From DATAZK01 sp963731205 (lineage in GTDB: Bacteria > Actinomycetota > Actinomycetes > Frankiales > Frankiaceae): a DNA stretch of 64,000 nucleotides. The DNA lies in contig CAVSUJ010000002.1 in the NCBI GenBank assembly GCA_963731205.1, forward strand, positions 434,001 to 498,000, read 5' to 3'. The notes under the pieces were generated by a model. That model was not told the origin of the DNA. It made no database searches and was given only the letters and a program-made list of their open reading frames with translations. This document shows, one piece after another, positions 34,524 to 43,079 of this stretch (positions within the stretch are counted from its first letter, which is position 1; the number at the start of each line of letters is the position of its first letter). The translations under genes were made by a program, and so were the position numbers.

Positions 34524-35612
34524 GTGGCCGCACGTATCGCAGTCGTCGGCTATGCGCAGACGCCGATGGTCCGCCAGAGCGAGCAGGCTGAGGTCAAGCT
34601 CGTCCAGGACGTCGTCATCGCCGCGTTGAAGAACGCCGGCCTGAAGCGGCAGGAGGTGGGCTTCACCTGCTCGGGCAGCTGTGACTACCTGTCCGGTGGC
34701 ACGTTCACCTTCGTCGCCAACCTCGACGCGGTCGGCGCCTGGCCGCCGATCCACGAGTCACACGTGGAGATGGACGGCGCGTGGGCGTTCTACGAGGCGT
34801 GGGTACGCCTGCAGCACGGCGACATCGACACCGCGCTCGTCTTCGGTTCGGGCAAGAGCTCGACCGGCGACCTGAACGAGGTCATGCCGCTGCAGATGGA
34901 CCCGTATTACCTGGCCACGCTGGGGGCGGATCCGGTCTCACTGGCGGCGCTGCAGGCGCGGGCGGTGCTCGACGCGGGCGACGCGACCGAGCGCGACTTC
35001 GCCGAGGCAGCGGCGCGCAGCCGGGGTAGCGCCGAGGGCAACCCGTATGCGCAGGTGAAGGGTTCCGCCGGCGCCGACGCGCTGCTCGCGGAGTCGTACG
35101 TGCGCAATCCGCTGCGGGCCAGCGACCTTCCACCGATCAGTGACGGCGCCGTAGCGGTGGTGCTCGCCACCGAGGAGAAGGCACTCGAACTGGCGGCCTC
35201 CGGCGGGTTCACGCCCGCGTGGATCACCGGGATCGACCACCGCATCGAGCCGCACTACCCAGGCGTCCGCGATCTGACGACCTCGCCGTCGACCCGCAAG
35301 GCCGCCGACGTGGCGGGGCTTGCTGCCGGACCGATCGAGGTGGCTGAGCTGTCGGCACAGTTCTCCCATCAGGAAGGCATCCTGACCCGGGCGCTGGGGC
35401 TCGACGGCAACACCGAGATCAACCCGTCCGGCGGGGCGCTGGCCGCCAACCCGATCATGGCGACCGGGCTGGTGCGCATCGCCGAAGCAGCGAGGCAGAT
35501 CCGCGAAAACGGACGCCACCGCGTCCTTGCCCATGCCACGAGCGGTCCGCTGCTGCAGCAGAACCTCGTCGCCATCCTGGAATCAGCGCAGTCCGAAGGG
35601 AATCAGCAGTGA
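34524..35612 (+). CDS. ltp4: Thiolase-fold protein, Ltp4-like
   Basis: The 362-residue thiolase-like protein begins ARIAVVGYAQTPM, has DLPPISDGAVAVVLATEEKA and ends with INPSGGALAANPIMATGLVRIAEAA. No Cys is seen at the nucleophile position in the first half, where GSGKSSTGDLNE stands, so it is not a classical thiolase. It resembles Ltp4 (Rv3522). With the DUF35 protein before it and Ltp3 after it, it probably forms a complex acting on steroid side-chain CoA esters. The GTG follows the DUF35 stop by one base and the stop overlaps the Ltp3 start. Confidence 0.82.
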   Translation: MAARIAVVGYAQTPMVRQSEQAEVKLVQDVVIAALKNAGLKRQEVGFTCSGSCDYLSGGTFTFVANLDAVGAWPPIHESHVEMDGAWAFYEAWVRLQHGDIDTALVFGSGKSSTGDLNEVMPLQMDPYYLATLGADPVSLAALQARAVLDAGDATERDFAEAAARSRGSAEGNPYAQVKGSAGADALLAESYVRNPLRASDLPPISDGAVAVVLATEEKALELAASGGFTPAWITGIDHRIEPHYPGVRDLTTSPSTRKAADVAGLAAGPIEVAELSAQFSHQEGILTRALGLDGNTEINPSGGALAANPIMATGLVRIAEAARQIRENGRHRVLAHATSGPLLQQNLVAILESAQSEGNQQ

Positions 35613-36781
35613 GCGCCGAGCCCACGGCCATCGTCGGGATTGGCCAGACCAAGCACAAGACGCGTCGCGAGGATGTCTCGCAGGCGGGCCTGCTGCGCGA
35701 GGCGGCGGAGCGCGCGCTCGACGACGCCAACATGACGTGGAAGGACATCGACACCGTCGTCATCGGCAAGGCTCCCGACGCGTTCGAGGGCGTCATGATG
35801 CCGGAGCTGTATCTGGCTGACGCGCTCGGCGCCGCGGGCAAGCCGATGATGCGCGTGCACACCGCCGGATCGGTCGGCGGCTCCACCGGAATCGTCGCGT
35901 CACATCTCGTCAGCAACCGGATCCACAAGAGGGTCCTGGCTGTCGCGTATGAGAAGCAGTCCGAGGGCAATGCCCAATGGGGGCTCGGCGGCGGCAAGAG
36001 CGGGTCGATGGGCGCCGGAGGCATCTTCGCGCCGTGGATCCGCGCGTACATCGAGCGCAGCGGGGCACCCGAGCACATCGGGTGGAAGGTCGCGGTCAAG
36101 GACCGGCTCAACGCGCTGAAGAACCCGTACGCCCATCTGCAGCTGACCGACATCTCGATCGAGAAGGTGCGCGAGTCCCCGATGCTCTGGGATCCGCTGC
36201 ATTTCCTGGAGTCCTGCCCGTCCTCGGACGGCGCGATGGCGGTCGTGTTCACCGACGAGGCGGGCGGCAAGGCGGCGGCACAAGCGGGTCGTCAGCCGGC
36301 CTGGCTCCTGTCGACGGCGATGCGCAGCGAGCCGACCCAGTTCCCGCGGCGCGATCCGGTGCGTCCGGCGGCGGGCGTGCAGTGCGCCGCTGACGTCTAC
36401 GCGGGCGCCGGCATCACCAACCCGCGCGAGCAGATCGATGTCGCCGAGCTCTACGTGCCGTTCAGCTGGTATGAGCCGATGTGGCTGGAGGGCCACGACA
36501 TCGCGCCGATCGGCGAGGGCTGGAAGATGACCGACTCGGGCGAGACGGAGATCGGCGGCGCCTTCCCCGTCAACCCGTCCGGCGGGGTGCTCTCCTCGAA
36601 CCCGATCGGCGCGTCAGGATTGATCCGCTTCGCTGAGGCGGCGCTTCAGGTGCGAGGCATGGCCGGCGAGCACCAGGTCGACGATGCCCACGTCGCGCTC
36701 GCGCAGGCGTACGGCGGCGGGGCTCAGTACTTCGCGATGTGGGTCGTTGCCGACGCGCTGGACGCCGTCAGCCGGGCCTAG
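35609..36781 (+). CDS. ltp3: Thiolase-fold protein, Ltp3-like
   Basis: The 390-residue protein has AIVGIGQTKHKTRREDVSQ, VHTAGSVGGSTGIVASH in place of the nucleophilic Cys loop, ESCPSSDGAMAVVFTDE and NPSGGVLSSNPIGASGLIRFAEAALQV. It matches the length and pattern of Ltp3 (Rv3523). Loss of the Cys suggests a retro-aldol or non-thiolytic cleavage, as in the related Ltp2. It is coupled to ltp4 by a GTGA overlap and is the last gene of the KstR2-type operon. Confidence 0.85.
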   Translation: MSAEPTAIVGIGQTKHKTRREDVSQAGLLREAAERALDDANMTWKDIDTVVIGKAPDAFEGVMMPELYLADALGAAGKPMMRVHTAGSVGGSTGIVASHLVSNRIHKRVLAVAYEKQSEGNAQWGLGGGKSGSMGAGGIFAPWIRAYIERSGAPEHIGWKVAVKDRLNALKNPYAHLQLTDISIEKVRESPMLWDPLHFLESCPSSDGAMAVVFTDEAGGKAAAQAGRQPAWLLSTAMRSEPTQFPRRDPVRPAAGVQCAADVYAGAGITNPREQIDVAELYVPFSWYEPMWLEGHDIAPIGEGWKMTDSGETEIGGAFPVNPSGGVLSSNPIGASGLIRFAEAALQVRGMAGEHQVDDAHVALAQAYGGGAQYFAMWVVADALDAVSRA

Positions 36782-36802
36782 GTACGCCCACGTCACGGGC
36801 CG

Positions 36803-37342
36803 TCATGCGCTCGGCCGCAGCGCGGCCTCGATGTCGCCCGGGGTAACGGCCGCGAGCAGCTGCAGGCCTGCCTGCCGGGCGGTGTCGAAGGCCTGCGGAA
36901 GCCAGCACACGGCGACCAAGGCGTGATCCACCACCGCGTGATTGTCCCGAAGCTCATTGGCAGCGGGAACGAGCTTGCCGGCGCCCTGGACCATGTCGGC
37001 GATCAACACCGCTCGGCGACCCGTCACCGGAGCTCCGGCCACGAAACCAGCAACCCCCGGCCGCCCGGTGCGGCGCAGAATCGCCGCCGGGAGGCCGGTG
37101 TGCAGCGCCAACGCCACTGCTAGGGGGACCCCGCCGAGCTCGAGCCCCACCAGCACCTCAGTTTCAGGAGGCAGCATCGCGGCCAACGCGGAAACCACAT
37201 CGCGCAGCAGCGCGGGGTCTGCCTGCATCCGGTACTTGTCGACGTCTCGCAGATCCGCAGGCAACCCGAGAGCTGCGGCCAATCGACGGGCCAAGGTCGC
37301 ACCCGTTCGGAGCTCGGCCGCTTCCGCTCCCGCGTCCTCCAT
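36803..37342 (-). CDS. Orotate-phosphoribosyltransferase-like protein
   Basis: The 179-residue protein has a PyrE-like N-terminus with DVDKYRMQADPALLRDVV and VLVGLELGGVPLAVALALHTGLPAAILRR, the uracil/orotate PRTase pattern. The PRPP loop reads AVLIADMVQGAGKL instead of a V(D/E)DVxTTG form: one acidic residue and the Thr pair are missing. It may therefore be a weak enzyme or a regulatory or non-catalytic PRTase. Its ATG overlaps the stop of the SDR before it by one base, so the two are co-transcribed. Confidence 0.75.
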   Translation of the reverse strand: MEDAGAEAAELRTGATLARRLAAALGLPADLRDVDKYRMQADPALLRDVVSALAAMLPPETEVLVGLELGGVPLAVALALHTGLPAAILRRTGRPGVAGFVAGAPVTGRRAVLIADMVQGAGKLVPAANELRDNHAVVDHALVAVCWLPQAFDTARQAGLQLLAAVTPGDIEAALRPSA

Positions 37343-38136
37343 CAGGGCGTGAGGTCGGGCAGCTTCATCGAGAGGTTGGCCGCCTCGATGCCGCCGTCGA
37401 CATCGATCACCTTGCCGGTGACGTAAGCAGCGGCGTCCGACGCGAGGTAGAGCGCTGCGGCGGCGATCTCCTCGGGGACGCCGATGCGTCCGAGCGGGGT
37501 CTTGGATTCGAGCTCGGCCTTGAGCTCGGGACTGCCGCTGACGATCTCCAGCGCCGATGTGGCGATGGAACCGGGAGAGATGGCGTTGACCCGGATCCGC
37601 GGGGCGAGGTCGGCGGCGAGCAAACGCGTCATCTGGATGAGCGCGGCCTTGGCGGTGCCGTACGCGACATAGCCGCGCTCGCGTACCCGGCCCATGGTCG
37701 AGGTGATGTTGATGACGGACCCGCCGGGCGAGCGCAGCAGGAGCGGGGTTGCCTGCTGCGTCAGCGAGAACGCCGTGGTGACGTTGAACATGAACGCCTC
37801 GTTGAACGTCTTCGGCGTGGTGTCGAGGAACGGAGCCGGCATGCTGCCGCCGACGTTGTTGACAACGATGTCGAGGCGTCCGAACTCTTTTTCCGCGGTG
37901 GACACCAGAGTCTCCGCGGCGCCGGACTCCGCCGAGTTCAGGCAGAGGGCGACGGCCCGCCGGCCGGCCGCCTCGACGGCCTTCGACACCTCGTCGAGCT
38001 GCGATTGGGTACGCGCGCAGATCACCACATCGGCGCCGGCCTCGGCGAACCCGAGGGCGATGGCCGCCCCGAGCCCGCGCCCGGCTCCGGTGACGATGGC
38101 AACGCGGTCGGTCAGGGAGAAGGCGTCAAGAATCAC
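37342..38136 (-). CDS. Short-chain dehydrogenase, Rv0927c-like
   Basis: The 264-residue SDR has TGAGRGLG, NNVGGSMPAPF, VINITSTMGR, YGTAK and KVIDVDGG. The start MILDAFSLTDR and the overall pattern resemble Rv0927c. It has all residues for an active NAD(P)-dependent alcohol dehydrogenase or ketoreductase; the substrate is unknown. The GTG start lies 81 bases after ribBA, with a strong hairpin between them, so it probably has its own promoter. The PyrE-like gene follows directly. Confidence 0.82.
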   Translation of the reverse strand: MILDAFSLTDRVAIVTGAGRGLGAAIALGFAEAGADVVICARTQSQLDEVSKAVEAAGRRAVALCLNSAESGAAETLVSTAEKEFGRLDIVVNNVGGSMPAPFLDTTPKTFNEAFMFNVTTAFSLTQQATPLLLRSPGGSVINITSTMGRVRERGYVAYGTAKAALIQMTRLLAADLAPRIRVNAISPGSIATSALEIVSGSPELKAELESKTPLGRIGVPEEIAAAALYLASDAAAYVTGKVIDVDGGIEAANLSMKLPDLTP

Positions 38137-38148
38137 GTGACCATCCTG

Positions 38149-38182
38149 CCGCCCCGCCCGATCACGCCGAGCGGCGGGGCGG
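38149..38182 (-). terminator. GC-rich hairpin after ribBA
   Basis: CCGCCCCGCC and GGCGGGGCGG form a perfect ten-base stem around a 14-base loop. It lies between the ribBA stop and the next minus-strand gene and probably ends the ribBA transcript. Confidence 0.65.
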
Positions 38183-38217
38183 GACGCAGCCGATCGGGTG
38201 CCACCGACCCACCTCCG

Positions 38218-39489
38218 TCAGGCGGAGCCGACCCCACCGGTCGAGGGCGGGGCGGAGAAGGCGTCGAGACCGTCGAGCTGGTGGCCCATGCGCTCGCGCT
38301 TGGTCTTCAGGTACCGCAGGTTTTCGGCGGTGACCGTCGGGGCCAGCGGGACACGCTCGCTGATGCGCAGGCCGAAGCCTTCCAGACCGGTGTACTTGGC
38401 CGGGTTGTTGGTCATCAGGCGCATGGGGCCGACGCCGAGATCGGCGAGGATCTGCGCGCCGATGCCGTACTCGCGGTCATCGACCGGGAGCCCGAGAGCG
38501 ATGTTCGCATCGACGGTGTCGTGGCCCAGGTCCTGCAGCCCGTACGCGCGCAACTTGTGGGCGATCCCGATGCCGCGGCCTTCCTGGCCGCGAAGGTAGA
38601 CGCAGACGCCGCGGCCGGCGCGCGCGATCGCGTCCATGGCCTGAGCGAGCTGGGTGCCGCAATCGCAACGGCGGGAGCCGAAGACGTCACCGGTGAGGCA
38701 CTCGCTGTGGACGCGCACCAGGACCGGCTCGGTGCCGGTCGGATCGCCGGCGACGAACGCGAGGTGCTGCTCGCCGTCGAGCACCGACTCGTACGCGACG
38801 GCTTCGAAGGCACCCCACTCGGTGGGGATGGTCGCGGAGCTGACCCGCTTGACGAGCCGCTCGGTGCGGTGGCGGTAACGGACGATGTCGTCGATCGAGA
38901 TCAGCAGCAGGCCGTGCTCGGCGCAGAACTCGACGAGGTCGGGCACCCGGGCCATGGTGCCGTCGGCCTTGACGATCTCGCAGAGCACGCCGGCCGGGCG
39001 CAGGCCGGCGAGCCGGGCCAGGTCGACCGCCGCTTCGGTGTGACCGGCGCGCTTGAGGACGCCTCCGCGCCGGGCGCGCAAGGGGAAGATGTGACCCGGA
39101 CGGCGCAGATCGCCGGGAACGGTGGCGGGGTCGATCAGGGTCTTGACGGTCAGCGCGCGATCGGCGGCCGAGATGCCGGTCGTGGTGCCGAAAGCGTCGA
39201 CGGACACGGTGAACGACGTGCCCTGGGAGTCAGAGTTGTCATCCGGGGGGACCATCAACGGCAGCGAGAGATCATCGAGCCGATCGCCCTCGAGCGCGAC
39301 GCAGACCAAGCCGCCGCAGCGGACGATGAATGCCATCTGCTCAGCGGTGACGAGCTCGGCCGCCATGATGACGTCGCCCTCGTTTTCGCGGTCGGCGTCG
39401 TCGACGACGACCACCGGCTCGCCGCGGGCGATCGCCGCCAGCGCGTCTTCGACGGCCGCGAACGGCGAGGCCGCCACCTTGGTGCTCAT
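38218..39489 (-). CDS. ribBA: Bifunctional DHBP synthase / GTP cyclohydrolase II
   Basis: The 423-residue enzyme has two domains. Residues 1 to about 205 are 3,4-dihydroxy-2-butanone-4-phosphate synthase (DADRENEGDVIMAAE, RRPGHIFPLRA, RAGHTEAAVDLARLAG). Residues 206 to about 410 are GTP cyclohydrolase II with the zinc site GDVFGSRRCDCG and YLRGQEGRGIG. It supplies both precursors of riboflavin and so of FMN and FAD. It is a single gene here, without the rest of the riboflavin operon. A KstR-type palindrome overlaps a plausible -10 box (TAGTTT) about 20 bases upstream. High flavin demand from many ACADs would make such control sensible. Confidence 0.95.
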   Translation of the reverse strand: MSTKVAASPFAAVEDALAAIARGEPVVVVDDADRENEGDVIMAAELVTAEQMAFIVRCGGLVCVALEGDRLDDLSLPLMVPPDDNSDSQGTSFTVSVDAFGTTTGISAADRALTVKTLIDPATVPGDLRRPGHIFPLRARRGGVLKRAGHTEAAVDLARLAGLRPAGVLCEIVKADGTMARVPDLVEFCAEHGLLLISIDDIVRYRHRTERLVKRVSSATIPTEWGAFEAVAYESVLDGEQHLAFVAGDPTGTEPVLVRVHSECLTGDVFGSRRCDCGTQLAQAMDAIARAGRGVCVYLRGQEGRGIGIAHKLRAYGLQDLGHDTVDANIALGLPVDDREYGIGAQILADLGVGPMRLMTNNPAKYTGLEGFGLRISERVPLAPTVTAENLRYLKTKRERMGHQLDGLDAFSAPPSTGGVGSA

Positions 39490-39515
39490 GCGAATTCGCC
39501 CCGACTCGTAAAAAC

Positions 39516-39529
39516 TAGAACGCGTTTCA
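39516..39529. promoter_or_regulatory. KstR-type operator upstream of ribBA
   Basis: TAGAACGCGTTTCA matches the KstR consensus TnnAACnnGTTnnA at every specified base. It lies 27-40 bases upstream of ribBA and overlaps a TAGTTT -10 box on the minus strand. About one exact match is expected by chance in 64 kb, but few fall on a promoter. Confidence 0.5.
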
Positions 39530-39600
39530 CATCAGGAATGTAACCCCACCCGGCGTGGGAAGTCACCCCGGGGTGCTGAGATCCACCTGACAATCCACTG

Positions 39601-40425
39601 TCACGATACGGCGCGGCGATCCTGCAGGTCATCGCCGACCGTCCTGCCGGCTCGGGCCGCCAGACCCTGGACATCGCGCAGCTCCATGCCCCGCGGGCCG
39701 TCCTGCACGAGACCCTCTGCCTGCAGCGCCCGGCCCGCCCGGTTGACGGTCTCGCGACGGGCCCCGATCAGGTCACCGAGCTGGGCCTGCGAGAGCCCGC
39801 CGGCGACGGCGGCGTCACCGAAGCGCTCGTGCAGATCGAGCAGAAGAGCGGCGAGCCGGGCGGTCACGTCGAGCTCGAGCCAGCTCATCCGCAGCCGCTC
39901 CCGGGCGCGGGCCTGCTCGGTCAGCTCCCGCAGCACGGGAAGAGCCACCTCGGGACGCTGACACCACTCCCGGTAGAGGTCGGCCTCGATGACCGCGACC
40001 AGGCCGCTGGTCAGGCACTGCAGCTTGAAATCGGTCGGTGCGTGGCGGGAACCGAGCAGATGGGCCTCGCCGGCCCGCTGCCCGGCGCCGAGCACCTCGC
40101 GTAGCCGGGGACGGCCGGGCGCAGCCACGGGTCCGGTCTGGAAGACGCCGAGCCGGCCTGACAGGACGGCGTAGACGACGCGCAGGGGCTCGCCGGCCTC
40201 GGCGAGCACGTCTGCCGGTTTCATCAGCCGGGTGCGCACGGGTGCGAGCGCCTCCCCGCCGAGCATGACCGCGACGACGGCCAGAAAGGGATCGCGGGCG
40301 AGGCCCCGACGCCGCGGCGCGGGCCGCTCGGGTGAAGAATCCTCTGGCCAACCCCAGCGATGCACATGGCCGGGTGAATTCTCGGACGAACGCTCGTATG
40401 ACAGGTCGCGCGAATAGGGCACCAT
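39601..40425 (-). CDS. Crp/Fnr-family transcriptional regulator
   Basis: The 274-residue protein has a non-conserved N-terminus of about 50 residues, a cyclic-nucleotide-type beta barrel (RTRLMKPADVLAEAGEPLRVVYAVLSGRLGVFQ), a dimer helix and a C-terminal HTH (LSQAQLGDLIGARRETVNRAGRALQAEG). The PGEVAFLDGRPRSA-type phosphate-binding motif is replaced by AGEAHLLGSRHAPTDF, so the effector may not be cAMP. GGGGGG lies before the ATG. It is divergent from a ferredoxin reductase gene, which it may control. Confidence 0.85.
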   Translation of the reverse strand: MVPYSRDLSYERSSENSPGHVHRWGWPEDSSPERPAPRRRGLARDPFLAVVAVMLGGEALAPVRTRLMKPADVLAEAGEPLRVVYAVLSGRLGVFQTGPVAAPGRPRLREVLGAGQRAGEAHLLGSRHAPTDFKLQCLTSGLVAVIEADLYREWCQRPEVALPVLRELTEQARARERLRMSWLELDVTARLAALLLDLHERFGDAAVAGGLSQAQLGDLIGARRETVNRAGRALQAEGLVQDGPRGMELRDVQGLAARAGRTVGDDLQDRRAVS

Positions 40426-40534
40426 TTAGTTCCCCCCTAGTGGTGCTAGCAGCCTGCTTACCCGAGCAAGCATTCGAAGGCAAGGGCTCAGCAGTTCATC
40501 CACATGTCCGACTTGATCCGAAAAGGCAGGGCCG

Positions 40535-41812
40535 ATGGCCTCCACAGAGCACGTCGTGATCGTCGGCGGAGGCTTGGCGGGCTGGCGCGCCGCCGAAGAG
40601 CTTCGCGCTGCCGGCTTCGACGGACGTCTCACGCTGCTCTCCGACGAGCAGCATCCGCCCTACGACCGCCCGCCGCTGTCGAAGCGGCTGCTCAAGGCTG
40701 ACGTCGAAGCCAGCCCGATCCACCTGGCGCGCGAAGGCAGCGACGAATCGACCCTCGACCTGGAGCTTCGCCGCGGCGTGCGGGCGAGCGGACTCCGGCC
40801 GGGGGTGGTGCTCACCGAGGGCCCCGAAGGTCTCGCCGAACTGGCATATGACGCCCTGGTCGTCGCCACCGGCGTACGCGCCCGCGAGCTGCCCGCCCTG
40901 TCCGGTCACCCTCGGGTCCACCTCCTGCGCACCTTCGACGACGTCCTTGCCCTCAGAAGTTCGCTCGACACCGCGCAAAGCCTGCTCGTCGTCGGCGCCG
41001 GATTCATCGGTGCCGAGGTCGCGACGGCCGCCCACGACCGCGGCGTCGCCGTCACCGTCATCGAGGCCCTCGACGTCCCGTATCAGCGCACGCTGGGCGA
41101 GCTGCTCGGCGGGATCGTCGGGCGGATGGCCCGCCGGTACGGGGTGGCGCTGCGCACGGGCACCGGCGTCGACCAACTCATCGACAGCCCCGAGAGCGTT
41201 CACGTCCGGCTCTCCGATGGCACGAGCATCGAGGCGGACATCGCGGTAGTGGGGGTGGGAACCGAGGTCAACGTGGAGTGGCTGCTGCACCCGGCGACCG
41301 AGGGCACCCCCGGCTGGGAAGCGGGAGTCACCTGCGACGGCGCGGGCCGCGCGCTCGGGCTCGATGATTCCTTCGGCCGCGTCTACGCCCTCGGTGATGT
41401 GGCCGCCTGGCACGACGCATCGCACGACCGCCACCTGCGTTTCGAGCACTGGACCACCGCCGTCGATCAGGCTCCGGTACTGGCCCGGGCGCTGGTGCGT
41501 GATCTGGCCGGCGAGCCCGCCGAACCGGTCGAGCCGCTCCTGCCCTACTTCTGGTCCGACCAGTTCGGACGCAAGGTGCAGCTGCTGGGACGGCCAGGCC
41601 TCGCCGACTCCGTCGAACTGCTGCATGGCGAGGAGCCCGCCGATCCTGACGAACCGGCCCCGCGCAAGCTGCTCGCCGGGTACTTCGCCGGCGACCGTCT
41701 CGTCGCGATCGCGGGCATCAGCGCGCCCGCCCTGCTCGGCCGCTACCGGGGATTGCTCGGCGAGGGCGCATCGCGCGAGCGGGTGCGAGCGTTCGCCGCC
41801 GAGATCGGCTGA
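40535..41812 (+). CDS. NAD(P)H:ferredoxin/rubredoxin reductase (FAD)
   Basis: The 425-residue flavoprotein has an N-terminal FAD dinucleotide fold (VIVGGGLAGWRAAEELR), the DRPPLSK block, a second NAD(P) fold (LLVVGAGFIGAEVA), YALGDVAAW and a C-terminal domain with FWSDQFGRKVQLLG. This is the class that passes electrons from NAD(P)H to [2Fe-2S] or [3Fe-4S] ferredoxins or rubredoxin for P450s and Rieske oxygenases. No ferredoxin, P450 or oxygenase gene is adjacent, so it may serve sterol oxygenases elsewhere. It is divergent from the Crp-family regulator. Confidence 0.88.
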   Translation: MASTEHVVIVGGGLAGWRAAEELRAAGFDGRLTLLSDEQHPPYDRPPLSKRLLKADVEASPIHLAREGSDESTLDLELRRGVRASGLRPGVVLTEGPEGLAELAYDALVVATGVRARELPALSGHPRVHLLRTFDDVLALRSSLDTAQSLLVVGAGFIGAEVATAAHDRGVAVTVIEALDVPYQRTLGELLGGIVGRMARRYGVALRTGTGVDQLIDSPESVHVRLSDGTSIEADIAVVGVGTEVNVEWLLHPATEGTPGWEAGVTCDGAGRALGLDDSFGRVYALGDVAAWHDASHDRHLRFEHWTTAVDQAPVLARALVRDLAGEPAEPVEPLLPYFWSDQFGRKVQLLGRPGLADSVELLHGEEPADPDEPAPRKLLAGYFAGDRLVAIAGISAPALLGRYRGLLGEGASRERVRAFAAEIG

Positions 41813-41816
41813 ATAC

Positions 41817-43079
41817 TCAGGCCTTCTCGCTCCCGTGGACGACCCGCCCGTACACGACTCCGAGGAACCGCTCGATCGCCTCAGCCGTCGCCGCAGCGCG
41901 GACCGAACCGAAGAGGTCGAAAGCGTGCTGGGCCAAGGGCAGTTCGGCGTAGGCGACGGTTTCCTTGGACGTCTCGCGTAGCCGCTCGACGAAAAGGCGC
42001 GCCTGCTCCACCGGCACCAGTGAGTCGTTCGCGCCGTGCAACACGAACATCGGCGGCGCATCCGCTCCGATCTGATACAGCGGCGACGCGGCCCGGTAGG
42101 GCGCCGGGTCGTCCTTGAGCTTCCCCTTCACCACCATGCGTTCGAGCATCCGCGGCAAGCCGGAGTGTCCGACGCCCGTCTCGTCCACCCAGTCGTAGAC
42201 GCCATAGAGCGGCACCGCTGCTTTGACCGAGGTGTCGACGTCCTCGAAACCCGGCTGATACGCAGGTTCGTTGGGGGTGAGCGCGGCCAATGACGACAGG
42301 TGGCCGCCGGCCGAACCCCCAGTGATAGCAAGGAAATCCGGGTCGCCGCCGTGCTCGGCAATGTTGGACCGGATCCACGCGATCGCCTTCTTGACGTCGA
42401 TCAGGAAGTCCGGCCAGGTGGATTTGGGAGCGAGCCGGTAGCTCATCGCGACGCAGATCCAGCCCCGCTCGGCGAGATGGCTCATCAGTGGATACGCCTG
42501 CACCTGCTTGTTGCCGGTGACCCACGCACCGCCCGGAACCTGAAGCAGCACAGGCGCTTTCGCGTCCCTCGGGAGGTCGCGGTGGCGCCAGACGTCGAGC
42601 AGGTTGTAGCGCCCGTGCGGGCCGTAGGCGACGTCGGTGTCCTGGGCGAAACGCTTGCGGATGAGCAATGAGCGGACCGCGCCGGGCGCTTTGGTTGCCG
42701 TGTCGTGCTCGGGCCACACGGGTCGGCGGATGTCATGCCGGTAGTCCGGCCCGAGCGCGTCGACGAGCGCGAGCTCCAATTCCCCTTCGACGCGATCGGC
42801 GGCGCGACGCACGCCCAGCAGACCGGCGACGCTCGCTGCCGTCAGCGCCAGACCGGTGATCCCCCGGCGGCTGCGCACATCGCGCGGTCGGGCCAGCGCG
42901 GCCGCCGTCGCCACCTGGAACATGGCCGCCTGCACCGGCAGTTCCGAGACCGGCCAGGTGCTGAAGAAGACCAACGGCGACAGCGGCCCGCGGCGCGAGA
43001 CAGGGCGGTAGACGTCGAGGGTGGTGAAGGCTTCCACCGCGCCGGTGCGCAGCAGCCAGTCGCCCGGCTTGCGGCTCAT
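41817..43079 (-). CDS. Alpha/beta-hydrolase esterase, LipC-like
   Basis: The 420-residue protein has an N-terminal region of about 150 residues, then the HSL/BD-FAE-type hydrolase fold: VPGGAWVTG as the oxyanion loop (Pro in place of His of HGGG), the nucleophile Ser in GGSAGGH, Asp in HGANDSLVP and His in AQHAFDLF. It resembles mycobacterial LipC (Rv0220). Its ATG overlaps the stop of the beta-lactamase-fold gene (ATGA), and it is the last gene of a neutral-lipid operon, so it probably hydrolyses acylglycerols, wax esters or steryl esters. Confidence 0.82.
   Translation of the reverse strand: MSRKPGDWLLRTGAVEAFTTLDVYRPVSRRGPLSPLVFFSTWPVSELPVQAAMFQVATAAALARPRDVRSRRGITGLALTAASVAGLLGVRRAADRVEGELELALVDALGPDYRHDIRRPVWPEHDTATKAPGAVRSLLIRKRFAQDTDVAYGPHGRYNLLDVWRHRDLPRDAKAPVLLQVPGGAWVTGNKQVQAYPLMSHLAERGWICVAMSYRLAPKSTWPDFLIDVKKAIAWIRSNIAEHGGDPDFLAITGGSAGGHLSSLAALTPNEPAYQPGFEDVDTSVKAAVPLYGVYDWVDETGVGHSGLPRMLERMVVKGKLKDDPAPYRAASPLYQIGADAPPMFVLHGANDSLVPVEQARLFVERLRETSKETVAYAELPLAQHAFDLFGSVRAAATAEAIERFLGVVYGRVVHGSEKA

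Noticed and set aside
39490..39600. An FMN riboswitch upstream of ribBA
   Set aside because: The leader from the proposed -10 box is only about 20 bases and the conserved RFN elements are not seen in the 110-base gap.
39588..39603. TGACAATCCACTGTCA as another copy of the CTGACG palindrome
   Set aside because: The spacer is six bases instead of three, the inner bases differ and it lies at the 3' end of the Crp-family gene, not at a promoter.
40441..40480. CGAGCAAGCATTCGAAGG as a KstR2-type operator between the Crp-family and ferredoxin reductase genes
   Set aside because: Only the CAAG half is present; the CTTG half is missing.
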